A DNA stretch of 64,000 bases. Origin: Exobasidium rhododendri. Lineage: Eukaryota > Basidiomycota > Exobasidiomycetes > Exobasidiales > Exobasidiaceae. Of this stretch, positions 12,572 to 24,376 are shown piece after piece. Each line of letters starts with the position of its first letter. The stretch's first letter is position 1. A program made the position numbers and the translations under genes. The stretch is from the NCBI GenBank assembly GCA_026210745.1, contig CP110630.1, positions 2,852,001 through 2,916,000 of the forward strand. Direction: 5' to 3'. The notes beneath the pieces are model-generated. The model worked only from the letters and a program-made list of their open reading frames with translations, was not told the DNA's origin and did no database searches.

Positions 12572-15184
12572 TCACTGCACGGTATCACTGTTGATCCCTT
12601 CTGCTGCTTGTTTGCCTTTTTGGGACGGAGTAGGACGACTCTCCTCCGAGTTGGGCGCTACTCCATCGTCCAGTCTTACCTCGTCATTCACAGGGAACAC
12701 GCTCAGCGCCCTTGTCAGCTCCTCTACCAGTCCTCCGATGGCTCCCTCCACTCGTGTCATCAACCGGAGTCGCTCTTCTAAGCCTCTTCTACTCTTCTGT
12801 GACAGCAATTGCAGTTCCTGTGAATTCAAGGCCAACAAAGTCCCGATTTCTTCTTCGATTGCATCATTGCTGCTGACGAATGTGTTGCTACGTGGCAGTG
12901 AGGGTCCGTTACCCACTCCTTCGACTAGTGGGAAGGGCAGATGAGGAGCAAAGTCCGACGCAAAGTTGACAATCTTCGAAGTGTCAAACAAGGGCAGCAG
13001 TTGCGGATTCCCAGGCAGCTCTATCGTCTTCTGCGACTCTGTTCCTTCGTCGTTCTTTCCAAGAGTATGATCGTCAGATGGTCTCAGTGGCGACGGTTTC
13101 GACACCACTGGCGTAGGCTGATGCGAGTGAGCCGCAAATCTTCTCAATGCGGCTGCTCTTGCCGCTTCCCTTGCATCAGCTGGATCGAGACTGCTGACTT
13201 CTTCATTCGTCTTCACCTTGGCTGGAACAGTCTCCGACGTCGGTAATGGCATGTTCGTCTCATGAGCATTTAGGACCTGCGCTTGTGCAGTAGCGTCTCC
13301 TTGCGCCGGTGGGGATGCAGGATCATTCGAAGAAGTCTGACGAGGGTTTGAAGCTCTATCGGAGCTTGTGATCGCCCTGTTCGGCCGCAAGGTCCATGGT
13401 GCTGGGGGGACTAAGCTAGCGATGAGCTCGTCACGCTGATCGGTTCTGGCAGTCGTCGTCGATGGCGAGTCATTTGTACCCACGTCTCTTCTGCTATTGA
13501 TACTACTGCCACTTGCGTCCGTTTGACCGAACAATGAGCTGATCAAAGGCTTGACAGCATTCCGACTACTTCGCGCCGAGGAGCCAGCATCTGCGGCGGA
13601 GTGGTGTCCATGTGGTGGAAGAGGATGTGCGGGATTTCGCATCGAGGCTATGTTTGAATGGGCAGGAGGCGAAGTTGCTCTGGGTGTATGCTGACGATTT
13701 TGCTCTCGGACTCGTTGAGCATCTGTTTGAAGTTGCTGCAAGAAGCCTTGCAAGCGATCTCTCGCAGTCTGGGATGCATTTGCTGCCGTTGCTGGACCTG
13801 GTCCGGCGTTTGTGCTATTGCTATTGCTATTGCTGTTTGCTGTGCTGCCTGTGTTGGTAGGGCCAGGTCGAGTGATATCTGCAGCTTGTTGACCATTCGT
13901 GCTTGTATCTGGCTGAGTGGTGGGCGATGAAAAGACTGTACGCCGGCATGTTGGACAGCTTTGTTGCCTCTCTAGCCAAGATCGCAGACAGTGAAAGTGG
14001 AAGATGTGACCACAAGGCAGCTTCTTTGGCGTCTCGTTGAGCCCGCTACTGCCAGAGGTTTCCTCTCGAAGAGGTGGTGGTGGTGGCGGTGAAAATGATG
14101 CTTGCGTCGTACTCTGATCTCTGCTTTCGTTTCCTGCTGACGGCGCTTCCTCGGTCGCCCTTGCTACCATTTCCTCCCTACAGATGATACAAGTTCCGTC
14201 ACTGATTGCAGACAAGTCCTGCCGAGTAGCGTCGGGGAATCGAGTGTCCATATTCTTCGTAGCCGCCCGGTACTTGATAAAGTCTCGAAGTCTTCCAAAG
14301 AAGGATCTAGCCGTCACGTAGACATCCCGAATGATGTTGAGCGGCAAGCCGTAGAAGCTCAAAATGAGACCGAAAAAGGTCAAGTAGGTCATCAATTTGA
14401 GGAAATCGGTCGCCAAGTCGACGAAGAAGACGTACATGCTCTTGCCCTCCCATGGTTCCTCCGACCTCATGTCTTGCACATTGATGATGTACTTGGCGAC
14501 AATGGAGAATAAGGTTGCCGTCAAGATCACAAATTCGCTGGCAAACATGATCATGATGCCCATCTTGTTCTTGTCCATCAGCAACACTTCGACGGCAAAC
14601 GCGACCAGGAAAAGATCCAGGCCGAACAAGGTCCATAGCACCGAGCACATTCGAATGTGGAACAGTCGTGAAACGGAAGGTGACTGTTCCATGAACTCGA
14701 CTCGATCGGCACTGAGCCAATGGAAGACCTTGAGGAAGAGAAGAGTTCCAAAGAGGAGAACAAAGTTGGCACCAAATTCGTCGCGAAAGATGGTCATGGC
14801 AAGTAGCGTCTCTGTGATAGCATACCACGATTTCTCGTAGAGATGCTGGCAGAGGGTGTCAAGGTCAATGAGTCAGGATTGGTCTACAGGACTTTCAGAC
14901 CAGACGAAAGAGCACGAACTCACCTCTACTTCCGTTGCCCTCAAAGGCCCAAAGAAAACCTTCTGACACAGCTTCCCCAAGCAAAGTGTCAAGAATAGTC
15001 CAAAGTTAAATAGTACCATCATACAGCCATTGCTTCGACCCAGCATTACAGCGGCAGAGTAGAAGTTGGAACGCTGTCGAAAGGCCCCCAAGATGACTCC
15101 CAAGGCGGCAAAGGTCGAGAGGAGGCCGTACGTTGCCACCTTTCGAGGTGTAAACAGTGATGCTGCACCTCCTGCGACCGGCAT
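12572..15184 (-). CDS. HRD1: ERAD E3 ubiquitin ligase Hrd1 (synoviolin)
   Basis: Hrd1 is the multi-spanning ER ubiquitin ligase and retrotranslocation channel of the ERAD-L/M pathway. The exons on the minus strand are 15184-14924 and 14845-12572, giving 844 aa. The phase 0 junction produces RATEVE/HLYEKSWYAITETLLAMT, the family signature. The N-terminal 230 residues carry several hydrophobic helices. The RING-H2 finger begins at about residue 306 (CIICREEM) and continues after an insert of about 30 residues with CGHIFHFHCLRSWLERQ and CPTCR. The C-terminal 450 residues are disordered and rich in Ser, Thr, Asn and Pro, with an NSNSNSTN repeat, and are much longer than in yeast Hrd1 (551 aa in total). 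The final helix (ALNSQELQLLSQKSRRGLEE) is a typical conserved tail. Family assignment is secure. Confidence 0.95.
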
Positions 15185-15527
15185 CTTGCACCACGAATGC
15201 TATGCAAAAAGACTCTAATTCTGCTTTCCCTGAATGAGTAAAAGGGGCTGTGGTGGGAGTTGACAGGTATTACACCAACGACAGCAAGATGGCGGCCCAC
15301 CTAGGGGGATCAGATACTCAAGAAAGCATAAACAAAATTGTCGTCGTGGAGGAGCAAGGGCTCAGGGAGTCCAGCCACGCGGGATTAGAGCGCATGCCTC
15401 GCATGGGCCGTGACGCTAAATTTAGAGCCCGAAGTGGTGCACTGGTGCCCTGGTGCTTGCTACCTACGTACTCAATGACACCATTGGGTGCTTGGCCGGA
15501 TACTTTTGCCAGTCAATCACGATCGAC
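15185..15527. promoter_or_regulatory. Divergent promoter region HRD1 / ELL
   Basis: This is 343 bases between divergent start codons. No clear TATA box is present. The ELL frame is open upstream of the chosen ATG (to about 15453) but no upstream in-frame ATG exists, so the ATG at 15528 is preferred. Confidence 0.5.
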
Positions 15528-17920
15528 ATGTCTCTCCTGGATCCCGACAGAGCTTACTACCTCTCAGATGTCTCTATAAACCGTCCAAGTGAGGTAGAGA
15601 CTGAAGGCAGGCCACCCAAAGTCATACATGTCAAGCTTTCTGCCCTCCTCCTGGAGGAGATACTCGCTTCTCAGAGGAATGGTGTCTCTATGCAGATCAA
15701 GGCCTTGGAAAGCAGCGAACCTGTGAGTGAGACGTCCGTGTCTTTGTTCCTTTTCGATCGTCTGCCCACGTCTTTCTCTCTCAATCTATGATATCGTGAC
15801 AGCATCTCTTGGTCAATGAAGAGAAGCACACGCTTCAGTCGATCGCGGAAACCTGCCCGAATCAGCTTTATGCAGTCGCATCAGGGTCATCATCTATGAA
15901 ATTGATTGGGAACGTCGCAACGAAGTACTCGATACGTTCCGATGGGCAGCAATATTCATCTGCTGCGAGCCGGCTTAAGCAAAGGAGAGAGATGGAAGAG
16001 ATTCGAAAGGCTGAGCATCGGACTGTCCTCTTAAATTCTGCTCCTACGCCAGCTCAAGTACGTTCGAACACATCCACCTCTTCGCTCAAGCTACGAAAGA
16101 AAGGACTTGCACCATCTGCCATCAATAGTCCTCTCATACAATCGAGGGCAGGCACACCCAACGACAACTTTAGCGGCTTAGCGGAAAGTCCCAATTTGGG
16201 AGGGAACCAAAAGATGGCAAGAGTTCCTTCCACTTCTCAACCGTCTACGTCAAACCTGCACAAGACTTCGACAAAGACGGATGCAAATGCTGGAGTGAAA
16301 GAGGCAGCATCTACCTCTCCTACGCTCTGGAAGCGACTGATACAATTGCTGGCTAAAGGGCCGATATCGAGGAGAAACATTGTCACCCAGTTGCATCACC
16401 CTGAATCTGCCATCTTGACCCTACTACACCAAGTGAGTAATGTTGCGGCAGAAGGTCTGCAGCCTCGCCTCGATGCGGCCAAGAAGTTCAGTGGACCAGT
16501 CAACCGGAGAAGCTCATCGCAGCTACCAGCCAGTAGCAGTAGTGGAGATAGAGGCGCAAGTACAATGTACGTCTTAAAGGACGAACTGTATCGTCAAGTC
16601 TCGATCAAGGATTGGGGAGAGTACGACAGCAAAGAAAGGCAAAGTGTGAGCGAGGAGATGGAAGCAGCTTTGAAAAGACTCGGGGTACGTAAGGATGCAG
16701 AGGAATGGAAGAGACTGTTTCCCGACGGACCATCTCCCGTTGAGGGAGCAGAATCTAGCAACGAAGAGAACGGAGTATCTCGCCCAATGGAGTCGACTTC
16801 AAGCGACATGAGAAGGAGAGAGGCAGCTAATTCCTCTTCAAGCCTAGAGAGTCTGTCAAAGCTGGACATGAACGATGAGCCTGCAAGTGCGAAGGCGACG
16901 ATCAAGAAGAACTCGACCATGGATCGACTGAAGAAGGCTGCAAAGGGAAGGACTTCAGGCAGGACCGGGACACCAGTACCGTCTGGACAGGCCACTGCTG
17001 CTAGGAAAACGAAGGAAAAGGACTCAGACAAAGACGCAAAGAAAGCAGCCCCTAAAGTATCAGAAGAGCCCACCAAGACCAACAAGGAAGGCACGATTCC
17101 TCGTGTGACGCATGCAAAGGAAACTCTTTCACCTGTCATGAATATCAAGGAAAGCACGACGAACAAAGCTACCTCTGCCAAGTCCAATGGTACGAAGAAG
17201 AAGGTGGTGATGGCACCTAAGCTTGCCGCGCGAAAGGATATTGAATATACTGACTCTTCCGATGAGAGTGACAATCGAATGGATGTAGATGATCAAAGAC
17301 CCTCACGATCGATGGTACCTGCGTCTCATCTTGCTCCCAGGAGTGCTTCGTCAATCAGCAGCCATAAGTCTGTCTCGACTAGTCCAGAAGGAAAACGGGC
17401 AAGGCATGGGGTCGGCGGAGGGGCCGCCTTTACCAGTGAGCCTTGGTTGGATGTCAAGAGTCGCCGAGATTGGAATAAGCTGGCCGAACGATTCAACAGA
17501 GTCTTTGAAGAATATAGTAGAGATTTGACTCGACTACAGCAGGAAGAAGAAATGATCCGAATAGACTTAGAAGGTGCTCGAGTGGAGGAGGAAGTCAGAC
17601 GGGTACCTACTCCGGTGGAAGCAAGTATGCGATTGGAAGTCGAGCTCGATGAAAGAGAAGAGGGTGAGGCGAGCCCAACTCTTGAAAGAGACTCGACTTG
17701 GGGCGCTTCTACTATCAAGACGATCGACCCTTCTCCTTTCACCAATGTCGCTTGGCGTTCAAAGACGAGGGAAGGAAGAGACCTAGGGACTGTCGTGCCG
17801 ATGACCTTGGACGAGATTAAGGTACATTTGTCAAAACTGCGAGAGACCGAAGCGCAACTAAATCGAATGAAGGGCACTTTGCAGGCCTCGAAAGGTACAT
17901 TGGAGCTGGTAACAGCCTGA
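15528..17920 (+). CDS. ELL1: RNA polymerase II elongation factor ELL
   Basis: ELL suppresses transient pausing by RNA polymerase II; in fission yeast Ell1 works with Eaf1. The exons are 15528-15722 and 15803-17920, giving 770 aa. The N-terminal ELL domain includes KVIHVKLSALLLEEI and, after a Ser-rich linker, a winged-helix block (LWKRLIQLLAKGPISRRNIV, then MYVLKDELYRQV with DWGEY). The central part is Lys/Ser/Thr-rich and low complexity. The C-terminal occludin/ELL homology helices start near residue 610 (WLDVKSRRDWNKLAERF) and end with LDEIKVHLSKLRETEAQLNRMK. The start is the first in-frame ATG, giving MSLLDPDRAYYLS. The gene is divergent from HRD1 and convergent with CDC40 (173 bases between stops). 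Confidence 0.88.
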
Positions 17921-18093
17921 CAGAACCCCAAGGAAGGAGAATCAAAGAGGAGAAAGGAAGCTTACATCGCCCCTCCGAGCACGGATATAGTAAATGCGTC
18001 GTCACGATTCAGAAGGAAGGAAGAGACAGCGGCGTCACACCGAGAAGACTGTCCCCCAACCGTTGTATTACATAGTCAGCACCACATACATTG

Positions 18094-20096
18094 TCAATCC
18101 CACAATTTCATTGTTCCGTCCCAACTTGCGGTTATGACCTTGGACTAGAGAAGCGCGAAAAGGAGGAAAAAAGGAGTAGAAGCGTCAGTCGATTCTCTGT
18201 AGTGGAAAACATGAAAAGCGCTTTCTCTCTCTCTCCTCCCACTCACTGTCTCGTGCGGCAGCCATTCGTGTGAGATGACGACTTGTTTGTGAGCTCGAAG
18301 TCTCTTGAGTAGCCTGCCACTCTTCCAATCCCAAATTACTAGGTTGCCTTCACCATCACCGGAAGAGATGAATCTACCATCGGGTGAAAATCCAATCTGA
18401 CAGGCATAACCCGCCACACTGTGACCCTTGAAGACCTTCTTTCTGTTTTGACGGAATGAATCGGAAGAGAATACCACCACCTGGTTGTCTAGAGACTGAC
18501 AAGCCAGCCATTTCTTGTTGGGGTGAATCGAAACGGCTGGCATGGAGTGCATCAATGGATCTGCTACGTACTTGATGACCACGGGAATGTCGTAATCCCA
18601 CACTCTCATTGTCTTGTCGTCCGAGGTCGATATGAACCGTCTATTCTCATCCACAAATGTTATCGTGTTCACTGGGCCTAAATGTTGATCGTACTCTTGC
18701 GTCATCTCGCCGGTGTTGGTGTCAAATTGTATGATCTTCTTGTCGCTCATGCCTGCCAAAAAGACGTGCTGCTTGTCTTCGTCAGGGTGAAATTTGACGA
18801 CATGTGGAATCTTTCCGTGTGAAAATGCAGAGATACATTGACCTGTTTCTGTGTCCCACAGCTTCATCTGACGATCGTATCCTGCCGATAGAAAGCGCCG
18901 ACCATCGTTGGAAAACGTGACATCCTTCACTGCTTTACTGTGACCGATGTATGTCCGGAGGCATTTTCCTTCGTGGTACACGTCCCACAGCTTTATCTTG
19001 CAATCCATACTACCGCTCAACAGTAGATGGCCACTCTTGGGAAATAGTCGCATCGCACTGACTGCCTTTGTATGGCCTGTCCATGTATGAATGCATGCTT
19101 TTGGTAGGAATGACTGTTGCGAGCCTGATTCGCCGTGCAGATTCGTGTCTGTGTCGGTCGGAACATGCATGTACGTCCGACCTTGATAATCGTACATCGC
19201 CTTGCCATGAAACGTACTCTTTTCTGAGCCCCGTCCTTCTTCCCTTGCACGCTGATCTTGCAATTCTTGCTCTTCCTGCTTTCGAAGCGTGCTAGACTCT
19301 TCCGCTTTACGTATTTCCTCTTCGGATGGCCCGACAAGTTCCTTGTTTTCTCCAGTCCAACCAGCCCAAGGCCCCATGTAAGCTCCCTCCCCCTCCACAA
19401 TGCCTGTGTCCTCTCCACCCTTCTGCCTCTTCTTTTTGAGCTCCTTTGCCATGCTACGATATCCTATAGGTCCGCCATTATTCCTCATTTCCACTGCACT
19501 TGCTCCTTCTAGTCTCTGCGCCTTTTCAACGTCCCCTACGAACTTTGATTCCGCAAATTGACTGGGGTTTCTAGCATACCCCAACGTCTCAAAGGTACGC
19601 TGCTGATTTCGGAAGTCAAAGTCGCTCATAGCTGCTGCTTCAATATGTCCGCTGAGATTGTTCTGCTGTGCGCCTAGTCGCTTCGTCGAAAATGGATTCT
19701 CGGGACCAGCCAGAGGCTTCATCAAATCCTTGTAGGGAATGTTGACGTGCATCTCCGTGTCGTTTGGCCGAGTCAAAAGTGACCTTTCCGCCTCCAATGT
19801 CTGCATGATAGCATACATCAATTGTAAGTCATTCGCTCTCTAAGCATTCTTAGTGTACTCACATCATTCGAAAGCTCTGGTGCTGCTCTCACGAGAGCTG
19901 ACGAGTCTCCCCCCGACCTCGTTTCGTTCTTCTTCAGCCCATTGAGTCCAAAGACGTCGCTGGAATCCACTACGTCTTCCTCCTCCTCGCTCGCATCCGC
20001 GACTTCCTCCACTCTTTCCCTGCTACCACTTGCCTCTCCTATCGATGCGCCCACCTCTTCATCAGAATCCGAGCCGTAGCCTTGAACGGCGTTCAT
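18094..20096 (-). CDS. CDC40: Pre-mRNA-splicing factor Cdc40/Prp17 (WD40)
   Basis: Cdc40/Prp17 is a spliceosomal WD40 protein needed for the second transesterification step. The exons on the minus strand are 20096-19863, 19839-18247 and 18144-18094, giving 625 aa. Intron 1 is only 23 nt by this model, which is suspiciously short. The phase-0 junction was chosen because it keeps SND joined to the conserved RANDLQLMYAIM, and an upstream donor cannot be excluded. The last 51-nt exon supplies SKVITASWDGTMKLWD, the final WD blade, after PHET. The acidic N-terminus precedes the conserved NPYKDL-like and NPF blocks. Seven WD repeats follow from about residue 320 (TWTGHTKAVSAMRLFP, KLWD, MKLWDTETGQC, MRVWDYDIPVV, LVIWDWKSGRL). 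The gene starts only 75 bases from the first ATG of the divergent threonyl-tRNA synthetase frame. Confidence 0.92.
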
Positions 20097-20329
20097 TATA
20101 AAGGACTCTTGCAAGGACGTCGGAAGCTTTCATCGGAAGCTATGTATTGGAACCATGCCCATTCCCCCCCATGCTGATGAGAACCTTTAATCACGCAACA
20201 CGTGAGAGCGGCGAGAGCGACAATCGCGGTCAAAGGTCCAAGCGCCAAAGTTGGTTGAGGCCGAGAAAATTGGAAGTGACTCGCATCGACTTTCGCAGAA
20301 CACAACGACGATACTTTGCTCCCGAACAG

Positions 20330-22804
20330 ATGGCGGATCCAGCACCTCACCCTGTTGCGTCCTCGGCAGAAGGCCGAGACCCAGCGCAGGCACTGACCGA
20401 TAGTGTAGAACAGATTGCCATCAATGATAAGAAAGCAGGCAATGCAAAGCAAGCCCCAAAGAAGGAGAAGAAGTCGAAGGCTGAGAAGAAGGGAGGAGAA
20501 GAGGAAGGGAGCAAAGCTCCATTAGAATTTACACCCACCCCTGACTTCTTTGCAGAGAGGATGTCTCTCTTTGATACACTAAAGAAGGAACAGGATGAGG
20601 AGAGAGAAAAGAAGGAGAGAAAGGAGGTAGAAGTGACACTGCCAGATGGAAAGAAGAGAAAAGCAGTAGCGTGGCAGACGAGTCCCATGGAGGTAGCGAA
20701 AGAGATCAGCAAGAGCTTGAGTGAGAGAATCATCATATCAAAGGTGGGAGATGTGGTAGCAATACGGTCCAACGAGAGCTTCACAAGTTGCTCATACCAT
20801 TAATTCCCTTTGACAGGTAAATGATGTCCTTTGGGATTTGGATCGCCCAATCGAGGAAGATTGTACGATGCAATTCTTCGACTTTGAGACCCCGGAAGGC
20901 AAACGAGTCTTTTGGCATTCTTCGGCTCATGTACTCGGTGAAGCAGCTGAAAGGCACTATGGCTGTCATCTGTGCATCGGTCCACCAACGGAAGATGGCT
21001 TCTTCTACGAGATGGGCATGGGTGAAAGCGGTGACCGGGTGGTACGACAGGAAGACTTCAATTCGCTAGAAACCATCTTCAAGAGTGCGATCAAGGATAA
21101 GCAAAAGTTCGAGAGGGTGATTGTGTCAAAGGAGAATCTGTTGAAGATGTTCAAGTACAACAAATACAAGCAACACATCATCTCCAGCAAGATTCCCGAT
21201 GGAACTTCTACGACAGTATACCGATGTGGACCCATGGTCGACTTGTGCGTCGGACCTCACATCCCTCATACAGGTCGAATCAAAGCGATGGCTATCCTCA
21301 AGAATTCTGCATCCTACTTTCTCGGTGATCAAAAGAATGATTCCCTTCAACGTATCTACGGAATCTCTTTCCCTGACAATAAGCAGATGACGGAGTACAA
21401 ACAATTCCTGTTGGAAGCTGCCAAAAGGGATCACCGGAAGATTGGAAAAGAGCAAGAATTGTTCCTCTTCCACGAAATGAGTCCGGGCTCCTGCTTTTGG
21501 CTACCTCACGGTACTCGTATCTACAACACACTGCTTGACTTTATGAAGATGGAATACAGGAAGCGAGGCTTTCAAGAGGTCATCTCGCCAAACATGTACA
21601 ACAGCAAATTATGGGAAACCTCGGGTCATTGGCAGAACTACAAGGACGACATGTTTGTGCTTCCGGTGGAAAAGGAACAATTTGCCCTCAAACCGATGAA
21701 CTGCCCAGGCCACTGCCTCATGTTTGCAGCACGAGATCGAAGTTATCGTGAGCTGCCGATGCGTTATGCTGAGTTTGGAGTGATCCATCGAAACGAAGCC
21801 AGTGGTGCCTTGAGCGGGCTGACAAGAGTCCGACGATTCGTTCAAGATGACGCACACATCTTTTGCATGGCGTCGCAAATCGAACAGGAGGTGAAGGGCT
21901 GCTTTGACTTCTTAGACGCTGTCTATGGCAAGTTTGGCTTTACCTTCAAGCTGGAGTTGAGCACTCGACCGGAAAAGTACATTGGCGAGATCGCGGTGTG
22001 GGACGCTGCCGAGAAGGTGAGTGTCGTGCTTGGGACGACAGAGGGAAGACTGCTCATGACATTCCTCCTTTCACTTCTGACGATGATTTGCAGCGCCTCG
22101 CACAAGCCTTGGAGGAATTCGTGCCGGGCAAGTGGGAATTGAATCCGGGTGATGGAGCGTTCTACGGACCCAAAATTGACATTACCATCTCTGATGCTAT
22201 GAAGAGACAATTCCAATGCGCTACCATCCAGCTGGACTTTAATCTACCAAATCGGTTCGACCTCAACTTCAGAAAGCCAATCTCAGAGGACGGGAAAGAG
22301 TTTGAGAGGCCCGTGATGATTCATCGCGCCATTCTGGGAAGTCTGGAACGGTTCATCGCTATCTGTACGGAGCACTTTGGTGGCAAGTGGTGAGTTAAGG
22401 GAGTTGGAAACAGCAACATTGCCGCCCTCGTACTGACTCTGTCTGGCCTTTGGCTCTACAGGCCATTCTGGATGAGTCCACGACAGATCCTCATCGTTCC
22501 CATCACGCAGTCCATCTACGATTACGCCGAGGAAGTTCAGGCTATTCTCAGTCAGAAGTACAACTTCTATGCTGACGTCGACTTGACTCCAGAAACACTG
22601 AACAAGAAAGTGCGAAAGGGCGAGACGGGTGGCTACAACTTCATCTTGATTGTCGGTCACGATGAGAAGGAAAAGAGGGCGGTCAACGTTCGAAACGGTC
22701 ATGGTACGCAAGAAAAGGGCCGAGACGAAGTGGTCCCTCTTGAGGAGGTCTGCCAACGTCTTGTCACGTTGAGAGACAGCAGACAGCTGCTAAATGAGCT
22801 GTAG
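20330..22804 (+). CDS. THS1: Threonyl-tRNA synthetase, class II
   Basis: This enzyme charges tRNA-Thr with threonine. The exons are 20330-20743, 20817-22016, 22094-22389 and 22462-22804, giving 750 aa, close to yeast Ths1. After a Lys/Glu-rich eukaryotic N-terminal extension comes the TGS domain ([16 protein letters not shown]). The editing domain follows ([29 protein letters not shown]). The catalytic core has [53 protein letters not shown] and motif 3 LGSLERF. The anticodon-binding domain includes [10 protein letters not shown]. The reading frame stays open 5' of this start to an ATG at 20171. That would add 53 Arg-rich residues ending RRTQRRYFAPEQ, a possible mitochondrial presequence. The gene is divergent from CDC40, with NIF3 downstream on the same strand. 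Confidence 0.95.
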
Positions 22805-22996
22805 AGGGCAAAGAACCAGCTGTATCTTTTCAACCAGAGATGAATTTATACATGGAAAGGCTTGACACCTGATCACGGAAGCAAAAGTATATCCTGCCCT
22901 TTTCAGTTTTTTCCTTAAAGACGTGTTTGTCGTGATGGTGTGTGAGCTGCATAAATTATGCTTTCCTCCACCTTTTTCTTTTTCTCCTCGTCCACA

Positions 22997-24257
22997 ATGA
23001 GCGCTCCCGATCACATCAAGGGCGACGATGCCTTGACCACTGTCTGGTCAGCTATGAATGCGATAGGTCGGTGTGGGATGGTGTGTGGTGTGGTGTAGAC
23101 CATGTGGTAGTGCCAACTCTGACTCGCAGTAATCGTCACATTGCAGCGCCGCTTTCTTTGGCCGAGACTAGTTGGGATAATGTGGGAATTCTCCTTCAAG
23201 CGCCGGCGCCCGAGCTCAACAAAGGCGGGAAGATCATCCTTGCTGTCGACCTGACTACTGATGTGGTGGAAGAAGTACTCGGGGATGGTGGTGCTGCAGT
23301 CTTGATCGTGTACCATCCGTGAGTGGGCCAACGCTTTGCAGTGTTCATTTGCTGGTCGTCATGCTGTGTGTGCTGATGAAGTTGGTGGAATCAGCATCAT
23401 CTTTCGAGGTCTCAAGTCGATAACGTTGCAAGATAGTCAGCAGAGGAGTCTCTTGCGACTTGCGATGGCTAACATCAGCATATACTGCCCGCATACCTCG
23501 CTGGATGCTTGCCGAGACGGGATCAACGATTGGCTAATAAGGTTGTGTACCCTGGACCCACTCGTTCGGAGTACTGCCATCCAGCCTGCTAAGGGTCCTC
23601 CTTCCGATCATGAGAACAGTGGCATGGGTCGGCTAGCTCGATTGCAAGACGGGAAGATCTCCATTACCACTCTGGTGGAGAGGGTCAAGAAGGGTACTGG
23701 CGTGACGCATGGTGAGACAGATGTGTAACCCTCAGACTTGCAAGACGTTTGTCCATATACTGACCCATTTTGCCTCCGGTCGAATTTGCCTCCGAAGTAC
23801 AAGTTGCGAAACCTTCGAACATAAGCTGGGACGATCCTACCATCTCCTCTATTGCCGTATGCGCTGGCTCAGGCTCCTCTGTTTTGAATGGCGCACGGTC
23901 CGATGCATGTGAGTGAGGGAGAAGGGTTGTGCTGACCGAACAGAGTATACAGTGCTGAACAGATCCTGCCTCCTCAACAGATGTCACTGGAGAGATGTCG
24001 CATGTGAGTAGAGCAGTGTGGCCCTTCTCTCCATGCCGCAAAGTATACGCGCTGACGTCCCTTCATTCTGTCAGCACGAAATACTCGCATACGTCGCTCG
24101 TGGTGCCATCGTAGTATTGACGAACCACAGCAACAGCGAGAGGGGCTACCTAAGCAGCGTCCTACAACGAAGCTTGCAGGGAAAGATTTCTGAGCAGGGA
24201 AAACCTTACGAAGTTTGTGTGTCGAGAAGCGATCGTGACCCCCTCGAGACGATATAA
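22997..24257 (+). CDS. NIF3: NIF3 family metal-binding protein
   Basis: NIF3 proteins are widely conserved toroidal dinuclear-metal proteins (NGG1-interacting factor 3, relatives of GTP cyclohydrolase I type 2); their cellular role is unsettled. The exons are 22997-23066, 23147-23318, 23395-23711, 23798-23908, 23981-24003 and 24075-24257, giving 291 aa with all junctions in phase. Family blocks are APLSLAETSWDNVGILLQ, VYHP/PIIFRGLK, CPHTSLDA, HVQVAKPS, VCAGSGSSVL, YVTGEMSHHEILAYVARG and TNHSNSERGYL. Metal ligands are expected in the YHP, HTS, E-MSHHE and NSERG blocks. Exon 5 is only 23 nt and carries YVTGEMSH. Intron 3 uses an AAG acceptor after an in-frame stop. The gene is tandem with THS1, one of the few same-strand pairs here. 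Confidence 0.92.
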
Positions 24258-24376
24258 TATACATCCGCCAACAAAGCACACTTGTACATGTATACATTCA
24301 CAATGATGGATTTGTGAAACAATGAATGAGATACAATACACTGCTGAAGGAAAGAGCCTTTACACGCTCTTGCTCC

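Noticed and set aside
16594-17274. 226-aa open frame on the minus strand
   Set aside because: It lies antisense inside ELL exon 2 and is Ser/Leu-rich, as expected from the complement of a Lys/Ser-rich coding region.
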